A stretch of 64,000 nucleotides of DNA from an uncultured Pseudomonadota bacterium (GCA_913057905.1 CAJXPB010000001.1:372001-436000); one strand, 5' to 3'. Shown: positions 18,443 through 28,636, counted from the stretch's first letter. A program made the numbers and translations. The notes: generated by a model not told the origin, from the letters alone.

Positions 18443-19504
18443 TCATCCGGCTTTGAGCCGCTGCTCTCGACGGTCGACCAACCAGTTGACCAGACGACGG
18501 TAGTCTTCGGCCCCACGACTCGACGGAGCGTACTCGAAGATCGTCTCCTGCTCACTGGGTGCTTCCTTCAGGCGCGTGTTGACTCGAATCGGGGGCAGCA
18601 CTTTGTCGTCGAAGTGCCCCTTGAGTGTCTTGATCGATTCGTCGCTGATGTTGTTTCGCATGTCGTAGAAGGTCGGCAGGATCCCCAGGATGTCGATGGG
18701 GTTGACCAGCGCCTGATTGACCTTCTTGAGGGTGCGAAGCACCTGCCGAACGCCGACGAGGCTTAGAAAGTCGCAGGCGACCGGAACGATGAGGTTCTCC
18801 GCAAAGGTCAGCGCGTTTTTGTTGAGCAACGACAGGCTGGGACCGCAGTCCAACAGGATGAAATCGTAGTCGTGGTCGGTCCCGAACTGATTTCGCATCA
18901 GACGGTCGGGATTGGAGGTCATCCGTGCCAGTTCGATCTCGGCATCCGCCAGCGATTCGTCGGCGGTCAGGATATCCAGGTTGGGCCGGGCACCGACCAC
19001 TGCTTCCTGGACCTCCAAATCGCCGATCAATACGTCGTGCAGCGTATGTTCGCCCTCGACGCCCAGGCTGATTCCGATGTGGCCCTGGCTGTCGAGGTCG
19101 ACCAGCAACACTTTTTGACCATCTTCGGCCAGGCCGGCGGCCAGCGACACGCTGGTCGTCGTCTTTCCGGTTCCCCCCTTCTGATTCATGATGGCCACCC
19201 GCATCGCGCCCTGGGCCTGCTCGCCCGCCCGGCGCCGACGCTTGTCGGAACGCGGCTGCCGGCACTCCATGCTGCAAAAATAGACGACCGACTCGTCGTC
19301 CCGTCCGCGTTGGTATGCGTACTTCGGCTCGAACTCCGTACCACAGACCGAACAGACCGCCCCGCCGCGCTCTTCACGTGCCGACTCCCGACAGTCTTCG
19401 CCGCAGTAGAACTGGGTCGTGCCATCGTCTCTTCGGATCTGAGAGGGCTTTTTGACCAGGAACTCGCTCCCGCAGACCGAGCAATTTTTCAGACCAGTCG
19501 CCAT
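18443..19504 (-). CDS. ParA-family ATPase with two N-terminal zinc fingers
   Basis: A 353-residue protein. Residues 1-95 hold two FCS/TRASH-like zinc-binding units: CSVCGSEF with YCGEDC, and CSVCGTEF with FCSMEC. A ParA/Soj ATPase follows, with the deviant Walker A KGGTGKTTT, switch I LVDLDSQGHIG and Walker B DFILLDCGPS. ParA ATPases position chromosomes, plasmids or protein clusters by ATP-driven patterning. No parB gene is next to it, so the cargo is probably a protein complex rather than a parS site (inference). The ATG at 19504 was chosen over 121 upstream in-frame codons that look non-coding and overlap the neighbour. Confidence 0.88.
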   Translation of the reverse strand: MATGLKNCSVCGSEFLVKKPSQIRRDDGTTQFYCGEDCRESAREERGGAVCSVCGTEFEPKYAYQRGRDDESVVYFCSMECRQPRSDKRRRRAGEQAQGAMRVAIMNQKGGTGKTTTSVSLAAGLAEDGQKVLLVDLDSQGHIGISLGVEGEHTLHDVLIGDLEVQEAVVGARPNLDILTADESLADAEIELARMTSNPDRLMRNQFGTDHDYDFILLDCGPSLSLLNKNALTFAENLIVPVACDFLSLVGVRQVLRTLKKVNQALVNPIDILGILPTFYDMRNNISDESIKTLKGHFDDKVLPPIRVNTRLKEAPSEQETIFEYAPSSRGAEDYRRLVNWLVDRREQRLKAG

Positions 19505-19578
19505 CGTCACACTCCATGTCGGTCGGTGTTCGTCCGTGAGAAGCTGAACGGAGGGTAGAACGAAGGGGCGGGTGGTGG

Positions 19579-20532
19579 TCAAGGTTCCGTCGACGTCCCG
19601 TAGACGACGCGGAATCTGACCAGGGCCAACAGCCCGAGAAATACACCGAACCAGAGGGTGGCGAAGCGGATGAGATACGTCACCAAAACGGCCTGCGACC
19701 GAACCTCCATGACGCCAAAGCGAAGCAGCGCCAGCACCATCACACCTTCCGTCACCCCCAGCCCGCCGGGAAGGAAACTGACCGAGCCCAAAATCGTGGC
19801 CATCGCATAGATGAAAAACGCCAACAGCAGGGTTGTCTCGGCTCCCTCGACGGCCCCGATCAGCCACCAGAGTGCCACCCCTTCAAAGGACCACGCCAGA
19901 GCCGAGAGAAGCGTCGTGCCCACGAGGATCCGCCAGCTCACGAGCCGAGCCAGCGAATCGTAGGCTTCGGCCAGTTTCGGTTGAAATCGTCCGACCACAG
20001 GGACGCCCTCCAGCCCCTCGATGGCCCAGGTCATCCATTCGCGCTGGTTGAGCAAAAATACCGCCACCGCGAGGACGACGACCGTCAGGGCGAACGCCGC
20101 TCGCCCGAATTCGAATGACGCAACCCCGATGCCCGCCATCATCGCCATCCCCAGGAGGTCGGTGACCCGTTCCGCTACAACGATCGGAGCGGTCCGGGCG
20201 GCGGGGATATCGCGCGACTCCCGGAGCAACAGGCTCTTGATGACCTCGCCGACCTTGCCGGGCGTCACCGACATCACCATACCGGCCACGAAGATATTGG
20301 CGCTCTCGCCGAGTGGCACCCGGTGGCCCAGACCCCGAAGATACCATTCCCATTTGGCGAATCGGGTGAGGTAATTGAGCCCGGTCAGCCCGAGCGCCAC
20401 GCCGAAGGCTTCGACGGGAAAGGATCGGAGATGCCTGGCGAGCGTCTCGGCATCGGACCAGATCAACAGTCCGGCGTAGACCAACACCCCAAAGACGACC
20501 CCTGCCAGAATGCGACGTTCGAATCGGTCCAA
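19579..20532 (-). CDS. LPG-synthase-type flippase-like membrane protein
   Basis: A 317-residue protein of the lysylphosphatidylglycerol synthase transmembrane/UPF0104 family, with about eight helices. Signature segments are YLTRFAKWEWYLRGLG, MVMSVTPGKVGEVIKSLL and SFLPGGLGVTEG. It lacks the C-terminal transferase of MprF, so it is probably a lipid or isoprenoid-glycan transporter-like protein (inference). The start appears to be TTG at 20532; no strong ribosome site is visible. It lies 52 bp after the acidic-protein gene and 74 bp before the ParA gene. Confidence 0.85.
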   Translation of the reverse strand: MDRFERRILAGVVFGVLVYAGLLIWSDAETLARHLRSFPVEAFGVALGLTGLNYLTRFAKWEWYLRGLGHRVPLGESANIFVAGMVMSVTPGKVGEVIKSLLLRESRDIPAARTAPIVVAERVTDLLGMAMMAGIGVASFEFGRAAFALTVVVLAVAVFLLNQREWMTWAIEGLEGVPVVGRFQPKLAEAYDSLARLVSWRILVGTTLLSALAWSFEGVALWWLIGAVEGAETTLLLAFFIYAMATILGSVSFLPGGLGVTEGVMVLALLRFGVMEVRSQAVLVTYLIRFATLWFGVFLGLLALVRFRVVYGTSTEP

Positions 20533-20584
20533 GGCGCTGTCTGATCGCCCGAGGACGGGCGAGTCACCTCAGTGGAGGGGAGGG

Positions 20585-22714
20585 TCAGTCGACGGAGATT
20601 ACGTCGGCCTCGTACATATCGATGAGCACATCGAGGGTCTCCTCGCGGGACATCGAACTCAGATCGAGAATATCGGCAAAGGTGACTTCCCCGTCGACCA
20701 GGCTCAGAACGAACCCCGCCCGATGGTCCAGATCCAGCGACGAGACCTTGGCCATCGAGACTTCTCGCCGTGGCACCTGGTTGAGCCCTCCGAGCTGTTC
20801 GGTCGGATCGGTATGGCCCTTGGCATCTTCGATCATCTCGAGGAGTTCGCTCGCCCGGTCACTGTCGGGATGGTTTTCGAGGACGGACGACACGATATCC
20901 TTGGCCGACTCGTATCGCCCGTCTTCGTACAGGTCCTCGGCCTCGTTGATGAGTCTGACAGCCCCCGTGCTCAGGTCACTCGCCCCGGTGTCGGCCACGA
21001 AGTCGTCTCCCGGACCCCGGGTGGCAAAATCGGTCGGCGCCTCTTCTGACCCGGCCGTTACCTCGGAATCCTCAAACCCGACTGCCTCCTCCGACGCATC
21101 GTCTGCATCCTGCTCATCCTCGTCGACGATCGGTTCTCCGCGGTAGGCGGGACGGCCCTGACGGGTGCGATCGGTGTCGCCCTCCTCGCCGTCGGCGATC
21201 GACTCCACGAGCTCAAAGAACTCATCGTCATTCAGAGGGTCGACGGCCTGGGTGCTCTCATCGTCGTCGAACTCCGAACCCTCGGTCTGCCCGCCCGGCG
21301 TATCCTCGCGATCGGAGAATTCGTGTTCGGCGTCCTCGTCGAGGGGTTCCTTGTCGGTGGCACTCGTCGGCGCGCCTTGCATGGTGGCATCGGGCGGGAA
21401 ATCGTGCTCACGGGTCGGCTCGGAATCCTCCTTCCCGATGGCGTCGTGGCCCTGGAACGGCGTGGGCTCGCGGTATCGATTCTCCGAATCTTCGGCATCC
21501 CCGAGCTCTTCTTCTTGACCATCGTCATCGTCTTCGTCCGCGGACCGCGCGCCCATGCCCTGAAAGGTCCCGTCCGGCCCCTCCATGCCGCCGTCGTCCC
21601 GGAGCGCCAATTCGATCGAATCGGAATCAGCCACCTTGGTCGGCTGACTCGATTCGGTGAATCCGGCGGGAATATCGCTGGGATGATCCTCGCCAGAGTC
21701 TTCTTCGCTATCCTCAAAGAGACTGTCGCCGAAGAGTTCCTCCACACTCGGCTGCTCGGCTTCGGTCTCTTCATCGTCTTCGCTCTCCCGGGCTTCGTCT
21801 TCCGACCCGTCGACGGTTTCCCCGCCGTCGGCGGTCTCGTCGATCGGCGGGTCGGAAGACGAACCGGCCGAACGGCCCTCCGCGGTCTCGTCGGCCCCCT
21901 CGGCTTCGTCGGAGAAACCGGCCATCATGTCGGCGCCGTACTGCTGGGCCTCCTTGAAATCGGGGACGGCCGTTTCCGCATCGGAATCGACATCGACGCT
22001 ATCCTTCTGTCGCCAATCGTCCTCGTCGGAGACATCATCCTCGGAGGGGTCCGGCGACATATCGTCGAATGGATCGAATTCTACGGCGCCCTCTTCGGAG
22101 GTCTCCGAGGACTCGTCCCCAAACCCGAACGAATCGTCGCCGTCGACGAGTTCAAAGGAGAGATCGTCGTCGGTGCCGCCGGCGGACTCGGCCTCACCGC
22201 CCGACGATTCGTGTTCCCTGCGATCGTCCTCGGAGGGCGGTCGAGAACTGAATGGGCCCTGCGAAAAATCGTCTTGCTCAAAGAATCCCGAGTCGAACCC
22301 GCCACTCTCGAAGGCGTCGACATCGAAATCGACCGGCTCGAACTGAGATTCCTCCTCCCGGTCGACCTCCTCATCGGAGACCTCTTCAAATTCGACCGGA
22401 GCGCTACTGCGCCGGCCCAATCCGCTCGAGGCCCCACCATCAAGCCAAGCCGAAGGAGTCGAAGGGCCCGTGGCGTCCCCGGACTGAACAGACTGCGTCG
22501 CACTCTGGACCCACGCCTCCAGCGCTTCCCGACGCGAGGCGTCCGGGTCGTCACGTAGCCACTCGATGGCCTCGTCGAGTCCCCGGTGAACGACCCCGCT
22601 GTCACGGACATCGAGGAGCGCATACAGAGCCTCGGACCTCTGACCCGACGCGAGCGCACTGGAGGCCTCCTGGAGCAGTTCCACCAGTTGCTCGTTGTCT
22701 ACTGCTTCGTCCAT
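20585..22714 (-). CDS. Large acidic protein with FLYSRIDG-like C-terminal module
   Basis: A 709-residue, extremely acidic protein. A short helical head (1-75, LLQEASSALASGQRSEALYAL, TPR-like) is followed by about 500 residues of Asp/Glu/Ser/Gly-rich, presumably disordered sequence. A TPR-like helical pair (AEDLYEDGRYESAKDIVSSV) and a C-terminal module (AGFVLSLVDGEVTFADIL and about 25 more residues) end the protein. The same module, FFLYSRIDGQTTVKELC, is at the N terminus of the J-domain protein two genes upstream. This winged-helix-like module is common in myxobacterial signalling proteins. It sits directly downstream of dnaK and could act as scaffold or client adaptor for that chaperone pair (inference). 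Confidence 0.8.
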   Translation of the reverse strand: MDEAVDNEQLVELLQEASSALASGQRSEALYALLDVRDSGVVHRGLDEAIEWLRDDPDASRREALEAWVQSATQSVQSGDATGPSTPSAWLDGGASSGLGRRSSAPVEFEEVSDEEVDREEESQFEPVDFDVDAFESGGFDSGFFEQDDFSQGPFSSRPPSEDDRREHESSGGEAESAGGTDDDLSFELVDGDDSFGFGDESSETSEEGAVEFDPFDDMSPDPSEDDVSDEDDWRQKDSVDVDSDAETAVPDFKEAQQYGADMMAGFSDEAEGADETAEGRSAGSSSDPPIDETADGGETVDGSEDEARESEDDEETEAEQPSVEELFGDSLFEDSEEDSGEDHPSDIPAGFTESSQPTKVADSDSIELALRDDGGMEGPDGTFQGMGARSADEDDDDGQEEELGDAEDSENRYREPTPFQGHDAIGKEDSEPTREHDFPPDATMQGAPTSATDKEPLDEDAEHEFSDREDTPGGQTEGSEFDDDESTQAVDPLNDDEFFELVESIADGEEGDTDRTRQGRPAYRGEPIVDEDEQDADDASEEAVGFEDSEVTAGSEEAPTDFATRGPGDDFVADTGASDLSTGAVRLINEAEDLYEDGRYESAKDIVSSVLENHPDSDRASELLEMIEDAKGHTDPTEQLGGLNQVPRREVSMAKVSSLDLDHRAGFVLSLVDGEVTFADILDLSSMSREETLDVLIDMYEADVISVD

Positions 22715-22784
22715 AAGCCCTTACCTCTTGCGCACCGGACATACCGGTTTCGCACCAACGCGTACGACAGTCAGCGGGCCCTAC

Positions 22785-24608
22785 TCAGGTGCCCTGCAGC
22801 ACGCCCTTGTAGGCTTCCAGCGCTCTCTCGAGCCTCTCCGAGATCGCCTTCAACTCCTCGATATCGGCATCCTCGATGTTTTCCTCGGCCTGCTCGACGA
22901 CATCGCTGGCCCGCTCCCCCGCCTGGGTCACGAGCTCCGGGTCGCCACTGGCCGTCGAGTCGGCCCGTTGGACCAGCTTCTCGATGTTGCGAATCATCTT
23001 TCGGATCTTTGTACGCTGCTGTTCGGCCTCCTCCCCTCGCTTGACCTCCATCAGGTAATCTTCGTTCTCCTGAATCATCCGGTCAATTTCTTCGTCGGTC
23101 AGATCGCTGGAGGCCGTCACCGTGATCGACTGTTCCTTGCCCGTCTCCAGGTCCGTCGCCGATACGCTGACGATACCATCGGCGCTGATCGAGAACTCCA
23201 CCTCGATTTCGACCTCGCCGGCTGGCGCACTTCGCAGCCCGCTGAGCACGAATTCTCCAAGCAGCTCGTTCTCCTCGGCCCGTTCGCTCTCGCCCTGTAA
23301 CACGACGATCTTGACCGACGTCTGATTGTCTCGAACCGTCGTAAAGATGTGGCTCTCGGCGGTCGGAATCGTCGAATTCGCCTCGATCAGTTTTTCGTAT
23401 CCCCCGCCGTGGACCATGATGCCGAGACTGTGAGGCGTGACGTCGAGCAGCAGCACGTCTTCGTCCTCGTCCATCAGGGCCGATCCCTGGATGGCAGCGC
23501 CGATGCCGACGACTTCGTCGGGATGGACCTTTTTGGACGGACTCTTCTCGAAGAAGTCTGCCACTTCCTGCTGGATGCGCGGCATTCGGGTCATGCCGCC
23601 GACCAGGATGACATCGTCGATGTCGTCGTTGGTCAGCCCCGCCTCCTGCAGCGTTGCGTCGCAGATCTTGATGGTCCGCTGGATGAGATCCGCGACCAGC
23701 TCCTCGAGCTTCTCCCGCGTCAGCGTCGTCTGCAGGTGCAGCGCTTCGCCGTCATCCTGGGTGAACAGAAAGGGTAGACTGATCTCGCTCTCCTCGACTG
23801 AAGAGAGCTGCATCTTCGCCTTTTCAGCCGCATCGCGCAGCCGCTGGAGTGCCATCTCGTCTTTGCGCAGATCGATCTCGTGGTCCCGGGCGAACTCATA
23901 GGCCAGGTACTCGATGATGCGCGCATCGAAGTCCTCGCCGCCCAGAAAGGTGTCACCGGCGGTCGAGAGGACGTCGAAGACTCCGCTTCCGATATCCAGC
24001 AACGAGATGTCGAAGGTTCCGCCACCAAGGTCGTAGATGGCGACCGTCTTGTCGACGTCCTCGCCGAAGCCGTAGGCGAGCGCGGCGGCCGTCGGCTCGT
24101 TGATAATGCGGATGATGTCCAGGCCGGCGATCTTTCCGGCGTCCTTGGTTGCCTGGCGCTGGGAATCGGTGAAATATGCCGGGACCGTGACCACCGCCTT
24201 CTGCGGCTCCTCCTCGAGGTACTCTTCGGCGACGAGCTTCATCTCCTGGAGGATGATGCTCGAGATCTCCGGGAGACTGTATTCTTTGTCACGAAGCCTG
24301 ACCCGCACGTCGTCGTGGGGTCCGGGGACGATCTCGTAGGGACAGGTCTCGATGCAATGACGCACCGCCGACGACCCCCACTTGCGACCGATGAGGCGCT
24401 TGGAGGCATAGACGGTGTGCTTGGCGTTGGTAATCGCCTGCCGTTTGGCCATCTGACCGACCAGCCGGCGGCCGGACTCGGTGACCGCCACGATGCTCGG
24501 GGTCGTCTTGTACCCACCCTTGTTGGGAATGACCTTTGGCGTTCCGGCCTCGACGACCGCCACACAGGAGTTGGTCGTACCCAGGTCGATTCCGATTACA
24601 GTCTCCAT
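22785..24608 (-). CDS. dnaK: DnaK-type Hsp70 chaperone, paralogue
   Basis: ATP-driven protein-folding chaperone of 607 residues. The ATG at 24608 lies 5 bp after AAGGAG; a GTG one codon upstream is less well spaced. The nucleotide-binding domain (1-370) has [16 protein letters not shown], the [15 protein letters not shown] phosphate loop, [14 protein letters not shown] and [11 protein letters not shown]. The interdomain linker [12 protein letters not shown] leads to the substrate-binding domain, and the C-terminal lid is somewhat shorter than in E. coli DnaK (638). It is not in a grpE-dnaK-dnaJ operon but next to a J-domain/TPR gene and an acidic protein. No CIRCE element is visible upstream. 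I infer a specialised copy. Confidence 0.93.
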   Translation of the reverse strand: METVIGIDLGTTNSCVAVVEAGTPKVIPNKGGYKTTPSIVAVTESGRRLVGQMAKRQAITNAKHTVYASKRLIGRKWGSSAVRHCIETCPYEIVPGPHDDVRVRLRDKEYSLPEISSIILQEMKLVAEEYLEEEPQKAVVTVPAYFTDSQRQATKDAGKIAGLDIIRIINEPTAAALAYGFGEDVDKTVAIYDLGGGTFDISLLDIGSGVFDVLSTAGDTFLGGEDFDARIIEYLAYEFARDHEIDLRKDEMALQRLRDAAEKAKMQLSSVEESEISLPFLFTQDDGEALHLQTTLTREKLEELVADLIQRTIKICDATLQEAGLTNDDIDDVILVGGMTRMPRIQQEVADFFEKSPSKKVHPDEVVGIGAAIQGSALMDEDEDVLLLDVTPHSLGIMVHGGGYEKLIEANSTIPTAESHIFTTVRDNQTSVKIVVLQGESERAEENELLGEFVLSGLRSAPAGEVEIEVEFSISADGIVSVSATDLETGKEQSITVTASSDLTDEEIDRMIQENEDYLMEVKRGEEAEQQRTKIRKMIRNIEKLVQRADSTASGDPELVTQAGERASDVVEQAEENIEDADIEELKAISERLERALEAYKGVLQGT

Positions 24609-24682
24609 CACGGCTCCTTCATTGCGCCGCCGGTCTCGCTGCCCTCCAGGCGGACATCATCGATTCTTACGGCGGCCTCAGT

Positions 24683-25825
24683 CTAGTGCGACGTATCGGT
24701 AAGTGTGTCGAGCCGGCGGCTGGCGGCCCGGTGATCTTTATCGAGCTGTCGAACCTCTCGGTAGACGGCCATCGCTTCTTCGGTGCGCCCCATCTCTTCG
24801 AGCACATCACCCAACAGCATCCGCGCCTCGACGTGATCATCATCAATGCGAATGGCGGCGCGCGCAAACAATAATGCTTCTTCGCGATGCTGACGCGTCT
24901 GTTTGAGAAGCTGAGCCGCCTGCAACGCCACATCGGCATCGCGCTTCAGCGACAGCGCCTTTCGAAAGTGTTCGGTGGTCTCTTCGTAGTCTCCGCTCCG
25001 GGCACTCGATTTTGCCCGACGCACAAGTTGAGCAAATGCGGCGTTCCGTTTTTTGGTGCCCGAATCCGAGGCCCCTGCGGTGTCCGACTCCACCTCGTCG
25101 TGAGACATCGGCGTCGCCCCCGCACCGTGCTCGGACCCGCTCGTCTCCTCGGAGCCGGCGTCCTCGAGGCTCGCTTCGTACGTCTGTCGGCGCTTCGGGT
25201 CCGATAGAATGCGGTGAGCCTTCGTGATCTGCTGGAAGATCCGCTCCAGCATGTCGTTGTACGGGCCGAGTTCCTTCCGAAAATGCTTGTCGGGGTGGAA
25301 CCGCTTCGAGAGTTTGAAATAGGCACGTTTGATCTCGCCGCGGTCGGCATCCCGGCCGACTCCGAAGAATTCGAAGTGATCCAGATCGTCGAGATGGTCG
25401 TGAATGCAGATGACCTCTCGACGTTTCCGATCGCCGAGCGGGACGTCGAGGTCCAGCAGATCCTCGGGGAAATCGAAGGACTCGGGAGGCGTGGGCAGGT
25501 AACTCAGGTCGAGGCCGTCGCCGCTCTCGTCGGCGGAATCCTCCTCGTCGACCGGCTGTGATCTCGATTCGTCGGGCCCGGATGGCTGGGGTTCGTACCC
25601 GGGCACTTCGACCAGTCCGACGTCTGCCAGCCGCTCGAGGGCTTCGATCGTGGCATCGCGGCCGAGCCCACTGCGGGTACAAAGCTCCTTGACGGTCGTC
25701 TGTCCGTCGATTCGCGAGTACAGGAAAAACTCGTCCGACGACGGAGTCTCACTCAGAGACTCCACGTCGACATCCGGATTTTGGGAGGGTGTAGCGGTCT
25801 CGTCGAACACCGGCTTCTCGGTCAC
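24683..25825 (-). CDS. J-domain protein with FLYSRIDG module and TPRs
   Basis: A 380-residue co-chaperone. The N-terminal module EFFLYSRIDGQTTVKELC (about 31-75) is shared with the acidic protein. An acidic linker leads to a J domain (about 148-215; HFEFFGVGRDADRGEIKRAY), with the essential HPD intact in RFHPDKHF. The C-terminal part (about 265-375) is tetratricopeptide repeats (ARSGDYEETTEHFRKALSL, LGDVLEEMGRTEEAMAVYREV). There is no Gly/Phe or zinc-finger region, so it is a type III J protein. It is 74 bp upstream of dnaK and likely stimulates that DnaK. It is the first gene of a long minus-strand run. Confidence 0.88.
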   Translation of the reverse strand: MTEKPVFDETATPSQNPDVDVESLSETPSSDEFFLYSRIDGQTTVKELCTRSGLGRDATIEALERLADVGLVEVPGYEPQPSGPDESRSQPVDEEDSADESGDGLDLSYLPTPPESFDFPEDLLDLDVPLGDRKRREVICIHDHLDDLDHFEFFGVGRDADRGEIKRAYFKLSKRFHPDKHFRKELGPYNDMLERIFQQITKAHRILSDPKRRQTYEASLEDAGSEETSGSEHGAGATPMSHDEVESDTAGASDSGTKKRNAAFAQLVRRAKSSARSGDYEETTEHFRKALSLKRDADVALQAAQLLKQTRQHREEALLFARAAIRIDDDHVEARMLLGDVLEEMGRTEEAMAVYREVRQLDKDHRAASRRLDTLTDTSH

Positions 25826-25929
25826 CTTTCAACGGTTGAATCGCCCATCGGAACAGTGCCGTTTCAGTGTATCCCGAGGGGCTCCCCGATGACAAGCCGG
25901 CAGCCCTCAGCCCCACGACGCGTGGAACG

Positions 25930-27138
25930 TCACTGAGCGTCCCGCCACGACGTCAGCGCGCTCTCGAGGCGGTTGAGAGCCTCGTCGACGTCCGATTCCG
26001 AGACGATCAGCGGGGGGACCAGGCGAAGGGTGTCGCCGCCCGCGGTATTGATGAGAAAATTCTGCTCGAAACAGTGGTCGACAATCTCAGAGGCAGCGTC
26101 GCCACACTCGGCGCCGACCATCAGCCCCCGGCCACGAACCTCCTCGATGACCGGAAATGACTCGGCCAGCGAACGGATCCCCTCGCGGAGTTGCTGACCG
26201 CGCTCCCGGACGTTTGCACACAGATCGTCTTCCTCGATGACATCGAGGACCGTCTTGGCGGCCGCCGACGCAAGGGGATTGCCGCCGAAGGTGCTGGCGT
26301 GGCTGCCGATCTTCCAGCCCTTGAAGATCTCCTCGGTCGCCATCATGGCCCCGACGGGCACCCCGCCGCCCAGCCCCTTTGCCATGCAGATGATGTCGGG
26401 CACGACGTCGTATCCCTGATAGGCGAAGAGGTCGCCGGTGCGGCCGACTCCGGTCTGCACCTCGTCGAAAATCAGAAGGGTTTCGGTGGCGTCACACCGC
26501 TCGCGAAGTGCCTGCAAGTACGACGGGTCGGCGGGCCGAACACCGCCCTCGCCCTGCACCGGCTCGACGATGACACCGGCCGTCTTCTCGTCGATATCCT
26601 CCAGCGCGGATGGGTCGTTGAAGGGAAGATAGCCAAAATCGGGGACCAGCGGCTTGAAGCCTTCGTGGTATTTGGGCTGGCCGGTGGCCGTAATTGCGCC
26701 CATCGTCCGACCGTGAAACGAATCTGTCATCGAGACCATGCGGCTCCGCTCGGGAGCATCTGCCACCACCCGTTGGTAACGCCGGGCCAGTTTCATCCCC
26801 GCTTCGGTCGCCTCGGCGCCGGAGTTACACAGAAAGACCCGGTCGGCGAACGAACGTTCCGTCAGCGTCTCCATCAGCTCGATCTGCTCGGCCGTGTAAT
26901 AGAGATTCGAGACGTGAATGAGCCGCTGGGTCTGGTCGCGCAACGCCGCGACCAGCCGGGGGTGATTGTATCCGAGGCAGTTGACGGCGACGCCGGCCAC
27001 AAAGTCCAGGTAACTGTTCCCGTCGCGGTCGAAGAGCTGCACGCCCTTCCCATAATCCATGACCACGTCGCGGGGGGAGTACGAGGGCGAATTGTGACGG
27101 TTGCCGACGGCAACGAGTTCTTCGGTACTGCGGTCCAT
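25930..27138 (-). CDS. argD: Acetylornithine/succinyldiaminopimelate aminotransferase
   Basis: PLP-dependent class III aminotransferase for arginine (and possibly lysine) synthesis, 402 residues. The ATG at 27138 follows CAGGAG; an earlier in-frame start has no ribosome site. Markers are GVAVNCLGYNHP, CNSGAEATEAGMKLAR, SFHGRTMGA, the IFDEVQTGVGRTG PLP-aspartate motif and MAKGLGGGVPVGA with the PLP lysine. It lies 51 bp downstream of hslU. Confidence 0.93.
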   Translation of the reverse strand: MDRSTEELVAVGNRHNSPSYSPRDVVMDYGKGVQLFDRDGNSYLDFVAGVAVNCLGYNHPRLVAALRDQTQRLIHVSNLYYTAEQIELMETLTERSFADRVFLCNSGAEATEAGMKLARRYQRVVADAPERSRMVSMTDSFHGRTMGAITATGQPKYHEGFKPLVPDFGYLPFNDPSALEDIDEKTAGVIVEPVQGEGGVRPADPSYLQALRERCDATETLLIFDEVQTGVGRTGDLFAYQGYDVVPDIICMAKGLGGGVPVGAMMATEEIFKGWKIGSHASTFGGNPLASAAAKTVLDVIEEDDLCANVRERGQQLREGIRSLAESFPVIEEVRGRGLMVGAECGDAASEIVDHCFEQNFLINTAGGDTLRLVPPLIVSESDVDEALNRLESALTSWRDAQ

Positions 27139-27189
27139 AGTCGCTCCTGAGACGGCCACGGAGGCCAAAGTCGAATCGGTCGCGGGATG

Positions 27190-28590
27190 TTAGAGAATGT
27201 AGCGGCTCAAGTCGACGTCCTCGAGCACGCCTTCGAGCTGGTCGCGCACATACTCGGGAGTGATGGTCACTGTATCTTCATCCATCTCGGGCGCTTCGAA
27301 CGAGAGATCCTCGAAGACCTTCTCCATGACGGTGTGCAACCGCCGCGCCCCGATGTCTTCGAGGGTCTCGTTGACCCGGTAGGCCATCTCGGCGAGGGTC
27401 TGGACGGCGTCGTCGGTAAACTCCACCTCGACGCCCTCCGGTTTCAACAGTTCGGCGTACTGACGAGTGAGGCTATTCTGAGGCTCGGTCAGGATCTTGC
27501 GGAAGTCATCCTGCGTGAGGCTCTTGAGTTCGACTCGTATCGGAAACCGGCCCTGAAGCTCCGGGATCAAATCCGACGGCTTCGAGACATTGAACGCTCC
27601 CGCGGCGATGAACAGAATGTGGTCGGTGTTGACGACACCGTGCTTGGTCGAGACCGACGACCCTTCGACGACCGGCAACAGATCGCGCTGTACGCCCTCC
27701 CGGGAGACGTCCGGCGACTTTTCGGTCTCTCGACCGGCGATCTTGTCGATTTCGTCCAGGAAAATAATGCCGTTTTGTTCGGCCCGCTCCAGCGCCTCCT
27801 GCTTGATCTGGTCCATATCGACCAGCCGGGAGGATTCCTCTTGTATCAACTGCGGCAGCGCCTCCTTGACCTTCACACGTTTGCGCTTCGCCTGCTTGGG
27901 GAAAATGTTCCCGAGCACGTTGCTCAGATCCATGTCCTCCATCCCCGGCTGGCCGGCAAACGCATCCATCATCGGGTTTTGCTGCTCGGTGACTTCGATC
28001 TCGACGTATTCGTCGTCGAACTCACCATTCCGCAGCCGCTGGCGCAACAACTCCCGCTCATCGGTCGGACCCTCGTCGCTCTCACGCACGCCATCGTCGC
28101 CGGCGATAAAGGTCTTTGGGCCGTCCTGATCGTCGGGATCCAGAGACTTTCGGCTCGAGACGCGCCCCTCGATCTGGTCGAGAATCTTGTCCTCGGCGAT
28201 CTCGCGGGCCCGGTCCTCGACCTGCGACTCCGCCTCGGATTTCACCAGGTTGATCGAGGCATCGACCAGGTCGCGGACCATGCTCTCGACATCTCGGCCC
28301 ATATAGCCGACCTCGGTGAATTTGGTGGCCTCGACCTTCAAAAATGGCGCACGGGCCAGCCGGGCGAGCCGCCGGGCGATCTCGGTCTTCCCGACCCCGG
28401 TCGGACCGATCATGACGATATTCTTGGGCATGATTTCGTCGCGCAGATCCTCGTCGATCTGCTGACGACGCCAACGGTTGCGCAGCGCCACGGAGACCGC
28501 ACGTTTGGCATCGTCTTGGGCGACGATGTAGCGGTCGAGCTGCTCGACAATTTCACGGGGTGTCTGGTCGGGATCGGCGTCGAACTGCAT
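27190..28590 (-). CDS. hslU: HslU ATPase of the HslVU protease
   Basis: AAA+ unfoldase ring that feeds HslV, 466 residues. TPREIVEQLDRYIVAQDDAK opens the protein, Walker A is GPTGVGKT (62-69), the pore loop is in the YMGRDVESM region, the I-domain spans about 110-250, Walker B is GIIFLDEIDK, and the C terminus VDLSRYIL is the typical HslV-activating tail. The gene follows hslV by 46 bp. Confidence 0.96.
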   Translation of the reverse strand: MQFDADPDQTPREIVEQLDRYIVAQDDAKRAVSVALRNRWRRQQIDEDLRDEIMPKNIVMIGPTGVGKTEIARRLARLARAPFLKVEATKFTEVGYMGRDVESMVRDLVDASINLVKSEAESQVEDRAREIAEDKILDQIEGRVSSRKSLDPDDQDGPKTFIAGDDGVRESDEGPTDERELLRQRLRNGEFDDEYVEIEVTEQQNPMMDAFAGQPGMEDMDLSNVLGNIFPKQAKRKRVKVKEALPQLIQEESSRLVDMDQIKQEALERAEQNGIIFLDEIDKIAGRETEKSPDVSREGVQRDLLPVVEGSSVSTKHGVVNTDHILFIAAGAFNVSKPSDLIPELQGRFPIRVELKSLTQDDFRKILTEPQNSLTRQYAELLKPEGVEVEFTDDAVQTLAEMAYRVNETLEDIGARRLHTVMEKVFEDLSFEAPEMDEDTVTITPEYVRDQLEGVLEDVDLSRYIL

Positions 28591-28636
28591 GCAGGAAGGG
28601 GGCAGCGAGGAGCGATGGTCGAACGAAAGATCCGAC

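Noticed and set aside
21323..22558. 411-residue reading frame opposite the acidic protein
   Set aside because: Low-complexity acidic coding sequence gives long open mirror frames; no signal peptide or motif supports it.
24609..24682. CIRCE or heat-shock operator upstream of dnaK
   Set aside because: No TTAGCACTC-N9-GAGTGCTAA inverted repeat is visible in the 74-bp gap.
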